Origin: Aphis gossypii
Taxonomy: Eukaryota; Arthropoda; Insecta; Hemiptera; Aphididae
DNA: 64,000 nucleotides
Reading direction: 5' to 3'
Assembly: GCF_020184175.1 (NCBI RefSeq)
Contig: NC_065530.1
Coordinates: 32,899,260-32,963,259, forward strand
The notes below the pieces were generated by a model, which did no database searches, was not told the DNA's origin, and saw only the letters and a program-made list of their open reading frames with translations. Positions within the stretch are counted from its first letter, which is position 1, and each line of letters begins with the position of its first letter. The position numbers were made by a program, and so were the translations under genes. Below, piece after piece: positions 26,998 to 38,039 of this stretch.

Positions 26998-27200
26998 TAT
27001 ATAAACCTACATACAAAATGGGTTTCGAGTTATTTCAGTTTAATCACAGCTTTAACATTCATGGTACACTATAACGTTTATAATATACAAACTAAAACCT
27101 ATACAATTTTAGTTATAACTCATAGGCTTATTGATTTTTAAGGCAACTTAAATTAGTAGTATAAAATTGCATAAAATATAATATTTTCTTTTTATAAGGT
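26998..27200 (+). promoter_or_regulatory. Candidate promoter and untranslated first exon of the mucin-like gene
   Basis: A TATATAAA box at 26998-27005 is followed by the arthropod initiator pentamer TCAGT at 27035-27039. A possible donor AAG|GTAAAT at 27199 could splice to an acceptor ending at 27685 (TTCATTAATAG), three bases ahead of the mucin-like ATG. TATA-to-initiator spacing is about 37-39 bases, slightly long. This is a plausible arrangement read by eye, not a proven promoter. Confidence 0.25.
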
Positions 27201-27687
27201 AAATTAAATTAAACGTTTTTTAAGAAGTGTGCATAAAAATACTGGGTCAAAGTAAAGTTTTTTTTTTATGGCTGTAAACTAACCGAAGAAGCTAACAGAA
27301 ACTGCTATTGTACCTTCATTTTTAAATTTTATTTAAAAGTAGGTAAGTACAAAAAATGTGATGATTGTTAATAAATATTAATCATCGCTTGGATCATACG
27401 TGATAATAACTATAATCAGTATTTTATTTTATTCGGACCTTATACATTTAAATATTTAATGCCGATCCATATTTGAAGATTTTTTTACGTAAATTAACTT
27501 TATTTATTGATTCTGTATTACCTTATCAATATTTCGTATATATTAAGTGGAACTTACAAAATTATGTACCTAATTGTTTATCAAACGACAATAGAGATTA
27601 ATATTTATTGATACCTACACATTTTCTTATATTTTTGAAACAAAAAAAAAATATTTTCATTTATATATATTATTTTCATTAATAGAA

Positions 27688-29711
27688 ATGAACGTTGTGC
27701 TTTTATTTACATTTATATTGGCCGTCATTGAGCTGATTTCTGGATTCGTTATCCTACCTTTCGAAAATGATGATTATAATACAAACGATTATATTCCTGA
27801 AGATAAATCATTAGACCTTGATGGAAGTACTATAAATGGCAACGATGAACCAACAACCACGTCGATTACACCTACGGAAGTGTCAATACTCACAACACTC
27901 ACAACTACTCTAGACACAACGATACGGACGACTACTCCTTCCGTCTTAGATGATAATGTTACAACAAGCAATCACAACGTGCCTACAACCACGTCGATAA
28001 TTCCTACGGAAGTCACAATACTCACAACACTCACAAATACTCCAGACAAAAAGATAAGGACGATTTCTCCTTCCGTCTTAGATGATAATGTTACAACAAG
28101 CAATCACAACGTGCCTACAACCACGTCGATAATTCCTACGGAAGTCACAATACTCACAACACTCACAACTACTCCAGACAAAAAGATAAGGACGACTACT
28201 CCTTCCGTCTTAGATGATAATGTTACAACAAGCAATCACAACGTGCCTACAACCACGTCGATGACTCCTACGGAAGTCACAATACTCACAACACTCACAA
28301 CTACTCCAGACGCAAAGATAAGGACGACTACTCCTTCCGTCTTAGATGATAATGTTACAACAAGCAATCACAACGTGCCTACAACCACGTCGATAATTCC
28401 TACGGAAGTCACAATACTCACAACACTCACAAATACTCCAGACAAAAAGATAAGGACGACTTCTCCTTCCGTCTTAGATGATAATGTTACAACAAGCAAT
28501 CACAACGTGCCTACAACCACGTCGATGACTCCTACGGAAGTCACGATACTCACAACACTCACAACTACTCCAGACAAAAAGATAAGGACGACTACTCCTT
28601 CCGTCTTAGATGATAATGTTACAACAAGCAATCACAACGTGCCTACAACCACGTCGATAATTCCTACGGAAGTCACAATACTCACAACACTCACAACTAC
28701 TCCAGACAAAAAGATAAGGACGACTACTCCTTCCGTCTTAGATGATAATGTTACAACAAGCAATCACAACGTGCCTACAACCACGTCGATAATTCCTACG
28801 GAAGTCACAATACTCACAACACTCACAACTACTCCAGACAAAAAGATAAGGACGACTTCTCCTTCCGTCTTAGATGATAATGTTACAACAAGCAATCACA
28901 ACGTGCCTACAACCACGTCGATAATTCCTACGGAAGTCACAATACTCACAACACTCACAACTACTCCAGACAAAAAGATAAGGACGACTACTCCTTCCGT
29001 CTTAGATGATAATGTTACAACAAGCAATCACAACGTGCCTACAACCACGTCGATAATTCTACGGAAGTCACAACACTCACAACTACTCCAGACAAAAAGA
29101 TAAGGACGACTACTCCTTCCGTCTTAGATGATAATGTTACAACAAGCAATCACAACGTGCCTACAACCACGTCGATAATTCCTACGGAAGTCACAATACT
29201 CACAACACTCACAAATACTCCAGACAAAAAGATAAGGACGACTTCTCCTTCCGTCTTAGATGATAATGTTACAACAAGCAATCACAACGTGCCTACAACC
29301 ACGTCGATAATTCCTACGGAAGTCACAATACTCACAACACTCACAAATACTCCAGACAAAAAGATAAGGACGACTTCTCCTTCCGTCTTAGATGATAATG
29401 TTACAACAAGCAATCACAACGTGCCTACAACCACGTCGAAGACTCCTACGGAAGTCACAATACTCACAACACTCACAACTACTCCAGACAAAAAGATAAG
29501 GACGACTACTCCTTCCGTCTTAGATGATAATGTTACAACAAGCAATCACAACGTGCCTACAACCACGTCGATGACTCCTACGGAAGTCACAACACTCACA
29601 ACTATTCCAGAAGAAAGGACGAATATTCCTTCTATAGACATAGATGACGACGAGGAGTATCATAATGATTGCGATTGTCCACCTCAATTTCTAAATAATG
29701 TTGTAAAATGA
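27688..29711 (+). CDS. Secreted threonine-rich mucin-like repeat protein, frame broken once
   Basis: The product begins MNVVLLFTFILAVIELISG, a clear signal peptide, then a unique acidic segment (about residues 20-54). From residue 56 it consists of fourteen tandem copies of a 44-residue (132-nt) unit, the last one partial. Each full unit has 15 threonines, a PTEV block, a basic PDKKIR block, an acidic VLDDN block and one NVT N-glycosylation sequon. The C-terminus is a unique acidic tail with NDCDCPPQFLNNVVK and a TGA at 29709. Copy starts lie at 27853 and every 132 nt to 29041, then at 29163, 29295, 29427 and 29559. Copy 10 (29041-29162) is 10 nt short: one C is missing in ATTCCTACGG and nine bases further on. 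The frame therefore stops at 29103, yet all later copies and the tail remain open in the shifted frame. Either a recent disabling mutation or an assembly error explains this. Likely secreted and heavily O-glycosylated; a salivary, gut-lining or cuticular role is possible but unproven. Confidence 0.75.
27853..29630 (+). repeat. 132-bp tandem repeat array (minisatellite within the coding sequence)
   Basis: Fourteen head-to-tail units: nine exact 132-nt periods, one 122-nt copy and the rest 132 nt, ending in a truncated copy. The units are almost identical at the nucleotide level. They differ at a few recurrent sites (ATAATT versus ATGACT or AAGACT near the start; ACTACT versus AATACT; ACTACT versus ACTTCT), shuffled among copies. 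This is the pattern of unequal crossover or gene conversion rather than old divergence. Length polymorphism between individuals is likely. Confidence 0.9.
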
Positions 29712-29756
29712 ACATGCACTATTCAATTATAATAGTTAATATTATTTCTAGTGATA

Positions 29757-29762
29757 AATAAA
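29757..29762 (+). terminator. Poly(A) signal of the mucin-like gene
   Basis: AATAAA 46 bases after the TGA at 29709-29711, in AT-rich sequence. Position and motif fit a 3' end for this gene. Confidence 0.55.
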
Positions 29763-29769
29763 ATTATGC

Positions 29770-31022
29770 ACAATATGAGAATCGGACATTTTATAAACAA
29801 TTGAAACAGTAAACATTCATTTGATAGACATAGATTTTAAAACGATAATATTTTCGAAACAAAGAGTTCCATTAAGTAACCAACAAAAATATTGTAACAC
29901 CCAAAGAATCATAAATTAAGGTTATTAGCCAGTACAACACTTCCCCAAACGTATCCTTCAAATGTTGCACATATCCATAGATTCTATAAATCCACTTCAT
30001 CTAATAGGACTTAAATCAAATGCATATTAGGTAAACAACGAATATATTATATTATTACCTAAGTATTTTCAATATTGATTTATCCAAATTAAAATATTGT
30101 AACAAATACAAAATATATCATCAACAATTTAACGTTCATAATATTTATGATATCTTGTTAAACACATTTTTGATTATTAATTTTTTACTACTAATGAGTT
30201 GAATTAACAATATTAGTATTGAAATAAACATATACATTTATGTTTAAAAATAGCAATTAATAATATTAATTTGATTTTAATGTGATATTGAAATATACAG
30301 TCATATTTTGTGTTATATTTATGAAAATTTCATAAATAATGTTTTTATTAATAAATTATAATATTATGTCAACCTAAGGGGTCTTAAGAATTAGAAATTC
30401 AGTATGTCCGATACGTGCACTGCTACCCTGTATTAAAAAAAAGACACAACCCAACGTGCACCATTAGAATTTCAATAAAATAATTAACCGTTTATACGAT
30501 TAAATCAGTGAATAACCCACTTACTGTCAGAAATCAAAACAATATACCCGAGTTCTTCTTCGCTGATCAGGATAGAACTATAGAACAAGACGAGATGGCA
30601 GACAAATGAATATTAAAACTCATTAATGAAATTATTATATAGATAATTAATATTGTAATATGATTGTATTAATGATTGTATCATTTTATATAAATGAACA
30701 ATTATAAGCCAATGGCTCAGATGGCCAGATAGCCATATATTATTATTATATTATTACTTATCTTAACGCAATAACAATTAAAATAAATAATTAAAAAAAT
30801 CTTGAATATAAAACAAAAGGGTTTGGTTTATCGCTAAAGCTACCAACTAACTCCAAAGTACATACACGTGTTGTGTAAGTAAACAATACGTTGTTTTTAT
30901 ATACCGAGAAAACGTTCAAATAAAAGTTGTAATAATAATTATAGTGATATTATTATAACGGAGCGCGTCAAAAGAGGGGGTTTTTGCCCCCACTTGGGTG
31001 ATATAAAATGATTCAAATTATT
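29770..31022. other. AT-rich spacer
   Basis: No gene seen. Near 30976-30992 is a small perfect hairpin, GGGGG-TTTTTG-CCCCC, embedded in a short GC-rich piece just upstream of the MITE at 31031. It may be the relic of another element. Confidence 0.45.
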
Positions 31023-31030
31023 ATAATAAC

Positions 31031-31543
31031 TAGAGTTAGGATTTTGATGCAAAGGCATCTTTTTTCTGGTGATTTAAAACGTTGACCCGTAAGAAAAAAA
31101 TGTGTTTTGAGTGATAATGATTATTTTAAAGCAATTTTTTTTTTGTTTTTGAATTTTTTGACAATTTTAATAAATTTTCATAGTCTGAAGAGCATTTTTC
31201 ACAATTCATAAAAAAATTTCAATAAATTGTTATGATTAACAAGACACTTTCGACAAACTATCGACGGTACGATAAATAAATCATATAATACGACAAGTTA
31301 TCGTCGATAATAATTTTATCATATAACTAAACCTCGCTAAGTATTATTGAATTAGTAACCAATTAGTACATCCAGAACACAAATAATGTAGTAACAATAA
31401 CATTAAAATAATTTTTTTTTCCAATTTTTCAGCTATAATAAATATAATTTAAGTGCATTTTATGAATTGTTTAAGTCTTTTTTGCATTTTTTTAAGGGCA
31501 TTTTTTTTTTAAAATTTTTTAAGACATAGAAATCCCAACCTCA
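31031..31543. mobile_element. hAT-like MITE with 8-bp target-site duplication
   Basis: The left end reads TAGAGTTAGGATTT; the right end, reversed, reads TGAGGTTGGGATTT, matching at 10 of 14 positions. The element is flanked by ATAATAAC on both sides (31023-31030 and 31544-31551), an 8-bp duplication as made by hAT transposases. It is 513 bp long, AT-rich, with no ORF. The duplicated octamer is AT-rich and could partly be chance, so confidence is below that of the 18.5-kb element. Confidence 0.6.
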
Positions 31544-31551
31544 ATAATAAC

Positions 31552-34090
31552 ATTATGTTTTCGGCATTTAAAAAACATACCTGTATCATATTACTGAATA
31601 ATATATAGTCACTTGACCTTTACCTTTAGATGTCCCTATATAGTTCCCATCCGTCAAAGTCTCATTGATGTCAGCTCCCAACTGCACTCGATCCGCAAAC
31701 CATAATAATTTTAAATTGTAAATGAACACGATACGAAAAATATAAAATATAGTTATGCTATTTTGACCACCTTGAATTTTTATACTTTGCTAAAAAATGT
31801 GGCCCCGTTCCAGATCAATAGTGTGTGTAAAGAACAAACACGCAGTGTGTTTGTGTTCGTTTCAACTCAAAAATCAAAACGTGATGAAAATCGTCAGAAA
31901 TCGCGCTCTGTACGTCGGTACAATAGCTTCGTCACTGTATGAAAAAAACGATAAATGGCCACATCCACTCTAAATAATACAACATTGCGATTATTAATGT
32001 TTCTGCGTTAAAATTACTATCTTTATTTTTACTTTGGACAAAAACCCCAACGTTAAGAGAAAAATATAAATATGTTGAATCAATTGGTAGCCCACAATTT
32101 ATTGTAAACCATAGATGAAAGAGCTGCAGTTCTCAAATAGGTATTCGTAATTATTACCGTTAAATCATAAAAAAAAATTCTTTGAAAAAAATTAATACAA
32201 ACAAACAAACGGATCAATACAATGCAATATACTGCCGTATTGGCAGTATGGCAGGTGATTCGAATTCTATTAGAAATTATAGGACAACAACAGCCGAAAG
32301 TAATTATTAATGCATTTAAACGATTACTATGAAGTACAAATTAAATAAAATAATTGTTCTATTCATTTAGTTAATTTTAAAAATATTACCAACGTGTGAT
32401 TTCTTCATCACAATGTTTATGTCACAATATAATACAATGTAATATAATATTATTTTAATTTAACAAATTTAGGTACCAAACATTAACCGTTTTGTTAAAA
32501 TTATAATTTATAACAATAATAATAACAAAGTTGAACGAAATAACATTGTTCAAACTTAGGTAATTTCTATTTTCTATAACGATATTACCTGATTATACAC
32601 TTAATACTTATGCAGCATTTTCTATATTATTGCAGCAACGGTCAAAAGACAAAAATAACATAATATAATATCCTACTAATTTTTACCTAATAAATACCTA
32701 CTTTTTTTTATTTTACCTCTTTGCGGTTGTTCTTATATTGCCGTCTTACACGTCCTCGACGTTAATTTTTAAGTTTTCTTTAATTAACAGGACACAGATC
32801 ACTTTATGTCTCTCCGTTTTAGCATTGTCATTACAGGATTACAGAAAAACGATATTATGTTAAATTCGGTTCGTAATTTTATATTTTTTTTTATTACACT
32901 CCATGCTTATACTTGTAAAAAGTTATAAATAATAATATTATGTTAGCTTTTTCCTCTTCGAAGCGTTCAAAAAAGTGACTGCGAAAAATTAAGTTTTTTA
33001 ATATTATTATTATTATTGGTAGTATAATATTACACTTATAAGTAGAGATAAATAGTTAAGTACCTACCTTTATATATGAGTATTATTATATAAAAAATAC
33101 ACAAGAAAAGAAATTTATGTAAAAATTATTCTTTAACAACTTATTATACTATCAAAGCGGAAGTAGATTTTAAAAAATGAACTGTTTATTATTATTATTT
33201 TTCCCAAATTAATTATTATACATCTTTCATTTTATCATTTTATGCTGATCAATGCATATTAATATCAATTTGCCTACTCAACATATATTGCTTAATCTCA
33301 TCATTATAAGTACTCGATAAAAATGTATTATCGTAAAACGTTCTTCTGTTTTATTCGATTATCTGTTTAATGCGCATATACGCTGTTGGATGACGTGCGA
33401 CCTACAACAGCTCTTAAACAACAATACATTTTTGTATATTGCATCTCTTAACTTGTAGCACAATTACAATGACACAATCTAATTTTATTTTCTTATTTAA
33501 AAATTCATGGACGATGATATTGAAACAAAAATCGTTTTTTGTTGTTTTGGTTATTAATAATAAGTACCGATAATACTTAGAAACAACATTAGGGGTAGGT
33601 TTACACAGTGTAAATTAATTAATACATTTAAAGAATATTATTTATGTTTATATGTTTAACTATAGCATTTAAAATCCATACAAAATAAATATACATAAAT
33701 AAGCGTATTCGTTAAAAAAAAAAAAAAATCAAAAAGATTGGAGGGTTGAGAGTAAAGCAATTTTCCAGTGTTATGACCCTTTAAAGTATTGTATTATTAA
33801 TATTTTTATGAATAATTTAAAAGAAATAATTTTATGAAAAGTATAATAAAGTAAACCGATCATAATCTCAAATGTCATCAGAATTATATATTTTTTGAAG
33901 CAATTGAATTATATAGTAGTATATAGTGTAGTTACATATTTTTTTTAATATTGGTAGTACCCACAGAATATCCTACTTAATGGCTTGATTTTTTAAACAA
34001 AAAATTAAATACAGTTTTAGACTAAATATTGTTAAATTCTATTATTCTATATATGAAGTTTAAATGCATATATATTTTTAAATTACAAAA
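31552..34090. other. AT-rich stretch, probably old repeat debris
   Basis: No gene found. A GC-richer segment at 31620-31960, with GTGTGTTTGTGTTCGTTTCA and nearby dispersed-repeat-like sequence, may be transposon debris but shows no framed coding. The rest is AT-rich with ATT micro-repeats (for example 33006-33018). Confidence 0.4.
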
Positions 34091-34099
34091 TTTAACGTG

Positions 34100-34800
34100 A
34101 TTTTACATATCTTTTTGCTATCAATTATTTTAGATTTTTGTTATATTTCAAAATTACTAGTCGTAGAAACTTGAATCAAACCAATTGTTTAAATTGAAAT
34201 TTCCTGTACAAAATTGAATGACTAAAAAAATTTGAAAATGTAATACAAGATTTATTTTAAGTTGTTATTATTGCGGTTAAAACAAAAAAAAAAAATCAAA
34301 AATCGTTTGTCACAATTTTTTTTTATAAGTGTTTAAATTTCAAATTTTTATAAAATATGTCAAAATCACGATAAATTACAAGTAATTTTATAGTTAAAAA
34401 TTCATAAAATATTTTATATTAATATCTAAATTTGAATCGTCATTATAGGGAAAATGTTATGAACGTTTGAGTTTTAAATTTCTAAGAAATTACGTAATGA
34501 TAACGATTTATTCTCAAACGATTTTAAGTATTTGTTATTATTCAAAAAGTATAAGTCGTAGATACTTGAAAATTTCACGAATTATTTAGATTGGCATTTT
34601 CTTAACATGATTTGATTTTCAAAATGTTTCGCTCATTTAAAGGCTATTTATAGGAGTTTTTGTTTTTTTTTTTTATAAATATCGATAAAAATTTTTTAGC
34701 TGAGTCAAAATACTGAAAAATTTAATACAAAGTTCACCATGAGTTAGTGATTTTAGTAATTTTTTTTTATTGGCGTTTGAAGTTCAAATATTGATAAAAA
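34100..34800 (+). repeat. Left arm of a long imperfect inverted repeat
   Basis: This arm shares landmark blocks with the reverse complement of 38040-38720: ACTAGTCGTAGAAACTTGA, TTGTTTAAATTG, GGCTATTTATAGG, AAATATCGATAAAA and TTAATACAAAGTTC. The GTCGTAGA-A/T-ACTTG block occurs twice inside the arm (about 34160 and 34557), so it is built from diverged subrepeats of about 400 bp. Long inverted arms around a Mutator-like transposase fragment fit MULE terminal repeats (family knowledge), although block order differs between arms and exact ends were not fixed. Confidence 0.6.
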
Positions 34801-35086
34801 ATCGTAAAAATCATAAATACTTTAAAATTATTCATCACCTATGCATACTATGGTTTATTTAATAAGTTATCAATTATTGGTCACTTTCGTTCATATAAGC
34901 AATTCTTAGTACTTGTTCTTATTGTATCTAAAATTTAAATATTAAATTTTATAATTAAATTCAATAACTTATATTTAAAATAAATTATTTATTATTTTTT
35001 ATTAATTATTATATTCAGATTTTATGTATCAAAATTATCGTCAAATTTCAAAAATAATTTATTTAAAAAATATTATATTTTATATG

Positions 35087-35195
35087 CTTAACGCCAACAG
35101 ACTCTAAATGAAATCTGCAACCCATCAATTTCGCATCTGGGAATATATCTCTAATTGCTTCGTAAGCTCAGATTTCAAAGTTTATTCTCTCTATT
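35087..35195 (-). pseudogene. Decayed Mutator-like (MULE) transposase fragment
   Basis: The minus-strand translation contains INFEI-stop-AYEAIRD then IFPDAKLMGCRFHL. This matches the conserved segment of the MULE transposase domain seen in insect Mutator-like elements, in which an acidic-Phe-Glu motif precedes AI..x(F/V)FP.A...GC.FHL.Q. The match ends in a small deletion where a Gly-Gln-Ser-Trp-Trp-type continuation would be expected, and there is an internal TGA, so the copy is dead. No longer coding stretch could be traced on either side. It sits inside the inverted arms at 34.1-34.8 and 38.0-38.7 kb. Family assignment is from recalled motif knowledge. Confidence 0.6.
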
Positions 35196-35297
35196 GAGTA
35201 ACTACTAGTTTTTTTAAAGTCAACTTCATACACATGTCCACAAGAAAAAGCCACATGTAACCAAATAGCCTATTTCAAACTGTGTAGGTGGTGCTCG

Positions 35298-35317
35298 AAA
35301 AGGTTGGGAACCGCTGA
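35298..35317 (-). mobile_element. hAT-like terminal motif (single end)
   Basis: On the minus strand the sequence reads CAGCGGTTCCCAACCTTTTC, the common outer end of many hAT-derived repeats in animals. It points toward lower coordinates. A matching partner end was not found, so only one terminus is reported. Confidence 0.35.
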
Positions 35318-35324
35318 CTCTAGA

Positions 35325-35443
35325 ACATCGCATAGGCTTTTATTGAATTTTAATTTTTAAATGAGTTTAAGAATAATATTTAAACTTTAAAATGCTTGTA
35401 TTTCACTTCAAAATTAAAACATCAATAAATGCCTATGCGATTG
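35325..35443. mobile_element. Small foldback MITE, 119 bp
   Basis: The ends are inverted repeats: ACATCGCATAGGCTTTTATTGA on the left pairs with the reverse of the right end (ACAATCGCATAGGCATTTATTGA). Both sides are flanked by TCTAGA (35319-35324 and 35444-35449), which is either a 6-bp target duplication or, being palindromic, an extension of the inverted repeat. No ORF. Confidence 0.6.
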
Positions 35444-35540
35444 TCTAGATAATATTTTTAGACTTATCTCGGATCACACTATGCGTTTTTTCGGTTCCGG
35501 CGGTTTTATACGGTTAGGTTATTTTATTGTTATTTTTTTG

Positions 35541-35855
35541 CTGGTTTGTTCTCCATCCTGTATAGCTTCCGATCGTCCGAACTAAAAAAATATTACGATG
35601 AAGTGAAGTCTACGGCCAAGATGAAGTAGCCACGGGTACCCTTTTAAGTCTCTGGTGCGCGAGAACCCCAGCGGGCTGGATTAATACGTTTCTAACCGAT
35701 TTCTTTTGCAAATAAAGCTTCTGAGTCGAGTGCCGAAAGACCTGTAGATACCGCCAGAACCTTGGTCCGGAACTCGCCGGAAGTGGAAGTGCAACAGCAA
35801 TAGACCGCGGTGCATATCGCGCTACAGCTGTGGCATTTAGACACGAGCAAACTCT
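35541..35855 (+). other. Exon-like GC-rich block, copy 1 (paralogous to 59.5 kb)
   Basis: About 315 bp of GC-rich sequence clearly homologous to 59501-59818, sharing for example CTCTGGTGCGCGAGAA, CAGCGGGCTG, GGTCCGGAACTCGCCGGA and GGAAGTGCAACAGCAATAG. Similarity starts abruptly at CGGTTTGT/TGGTTTGT and ends at a splice-donor-like site (CTCT|GTAAGTT). The plus-strand ATG present in copy 2 is ACG here and a TAA interrupts that frame, so this copy is not coding as it stands. It behaves like a duplicated 5' exon or a captured gene fragment. It lies between the inverted arms associated with the MULE fragment. Confidence 0.55.
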
Positions 35856-36811
35856 GTAAGTTTTAATTACAAATTAGTTTAGAAAAATGTGTATTTAACC
35901 CTCATGATTAAAAAAAGTTTAATTTTGTAGACCAGTATAATAGTAGACAGGTTAGATATTATAGATATATAAGGGATCCCAAAGCTAATGCATATTATAA
36001 TAATTAATAGTTTACCAGCACGTTATAACTTAAAGTCTTAAAACTTATATATTATTAAAAATTAATGTAATACCTTTATAATAATTAATAAAGCAAATCT
36101 AGAATACTATTATGCTCATTTATTGATAATAATATAACCAGGCTTAAATAATTTGTTAAATTTAAAGTTTTAAAAAAGATGACCAGATATTAATTTAGGA
36201 GGCACCTATAATAAAGACACGGATAAATAAAATTGCAAATCATCTGTAAGAGTAATGAACATAAATAATATGGATAAAAAAATCGGAAGAAAATATTTTA
36301 ATATCCTTGACGTCAATCAAACTCTGGGAGTAGATATATCCAATCGTTTAGTTTCGTGGAATTCAATTATTAGTTTTTAATTTTTACCTCGGATAAGAAA
36401 AATTTCAATAGTAAGTAAGTATAATGTATAATATGCATTTTAATTTTATTTTGATGAATATCATACGCTATTATAGTTTGCGTAAAAATAAAACAGTATG
36501 CATACACTTGTTTTAATATAATTAACTTTAAAATATATTTTCTGACATTTGTTGAGCAGAAGTTTAAGCCCTGTCTACTTTCAAAAGAGACAAAAAACAA
36601 TTATGTTATTAATTATATATACTATAAAGTTCATAATATAATATTTCGTTATAATAATCTTTATAACGGAAATATAAGTATAAAAGAAATAAGTAATCGT
36701 ATAAGTACCAATTGTACCATTTAAGTTTAGAACACTGCAGTGAATACATTGCATAGTAGTCTAATTCTTTATTCTTTAACCTGATTTTTTTTATAATATT
36801 TTTTTTCTTAG

Positions 36812-36965
36812 TCCGTGCCGTTCGCCGTCAATCGCATCGCTCTGGCAGCAGAAGCTGTCAAGTCTCGTCTACCGTCTTATGGGGTCATCGAATTTCGCTC
36901 TGAACCAAAAGTCTGCCCTTGGAACCGGCTGCGAGAACGTTGCAGAGATGACCAGTGACCTATAA
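36812..36965 (+). other. Exon-like GC-rich segment with strong splice acceptor
   Basis: A long pyrimidine tract ends in TTTTTTTTCTTAG at 36811, followed by about 150 bp of GC-rich sequence (TCCGTGCCGTTCGCCGTCAA at the start) that stands out from poly-T-rich surroundings. It could be the second exon of a transcript starting in the block at 35541-35855, whose donor lies 956 bases upstream. No convincing reading frame continues through it, so a non-coding or decayed transcript is more likely than a protein gene. Confidence 0.3.
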
Positions 36966-38039
36966 CGACTAGCTTTCACGCTGCTATTTTGCATAAATTC
37001 GCCATCTCGTATCCTTCTTCACCCAGTTTATTATGTTGTCCTGTCGATGTCCTTTTTTTTTCATTTTTTCTATTTTTCTTGTTCTTTACATACATTTTTT
37101 CATTTGTACTGTTTTTTTTTTTTTTTTTTGATCAAAACAAAATGTGTACGCACAAATTATTTACATTTTTCCTTTTCTTTTCATTAACACTAAAAAATAA
37201 AAATAAAAATTTAAAAGTTTAAAAATATTATTTGATGCCTGGAACCATACATTTTTCTCTGATCAAAATTTTTCGCTTTTTGAGCATTTCCTCGAGTTCT
37301 TCAACTATACAAAATTATAATAATGTTTGAGCCATTAAGACACGGTTTTTCCAAAGGTAGTTTTTTTTTATTATTCATACATACCTAGTTTTTTCATTTT
37401 GTTTCTTGTACAAAAACTAGCAAACTTAAAAATTATATATTTTAATAATTATTGTTGTTTTATTTGTATTTTCAAATATAGAACGATTGATTTTTATTGT
37501 TACAAAATTAACGACTTATAAAATCTTTCAAATATTTTCAAACATCGCATATTACAGGAGAGATTTTTTTTTTTAAATATTTTTTGTAATAGGTGGTAAA
37601 AGTTAATTCAATAATTATAGTAGTTAGAACTAACGAGTAGATTTCAGTAGAACACTATTGGTAAGAACTAAGAAGACACTACACTGGGAAAACCGTTTTA
37701 AAACCGACATAAAAAAATATATGTAACCAAGTATGCCATAAAGAGAAGCAGCAGTTAAAAGGGACGAATGAAGAAGAATTGGCAATAAAAAAAAAGCGTG
37801 GTCAAGTGGGACCGCTCTGTTGTATATTAGGTTCCATGTGGATCACTATTATATTATACTATATAGGAATGTTAAATTTGAATCCAATGATATGTATCAT
37901 TGTATACAAAAAAACGATCCTGAACGAAGATGATTTGTCAGCCTAAGATGAAATATATAAAAAATATTTTAAATTGGGTACCTAGTGAATAAGGTAGTTT
38001 ATATTTTAAAGACCTGAATACCTACCCAAAAATTAAATC

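Noticed and set aside
27789..27971. Antisense ORF within the mucin-like gene
   Set aside because: Shadow of the repeat coding strand.
27853..29630. Tandem repeats as a CRISPR array or satellite DNA
   Set aside because: The units are contiguous 132-bp coding repeats without spacers, in a eukaryotic gene with a signal peptide.
36989..37222. 77-codon ORF rich in phenylalanine
   Set aside because: Generated by poly-T tracts.
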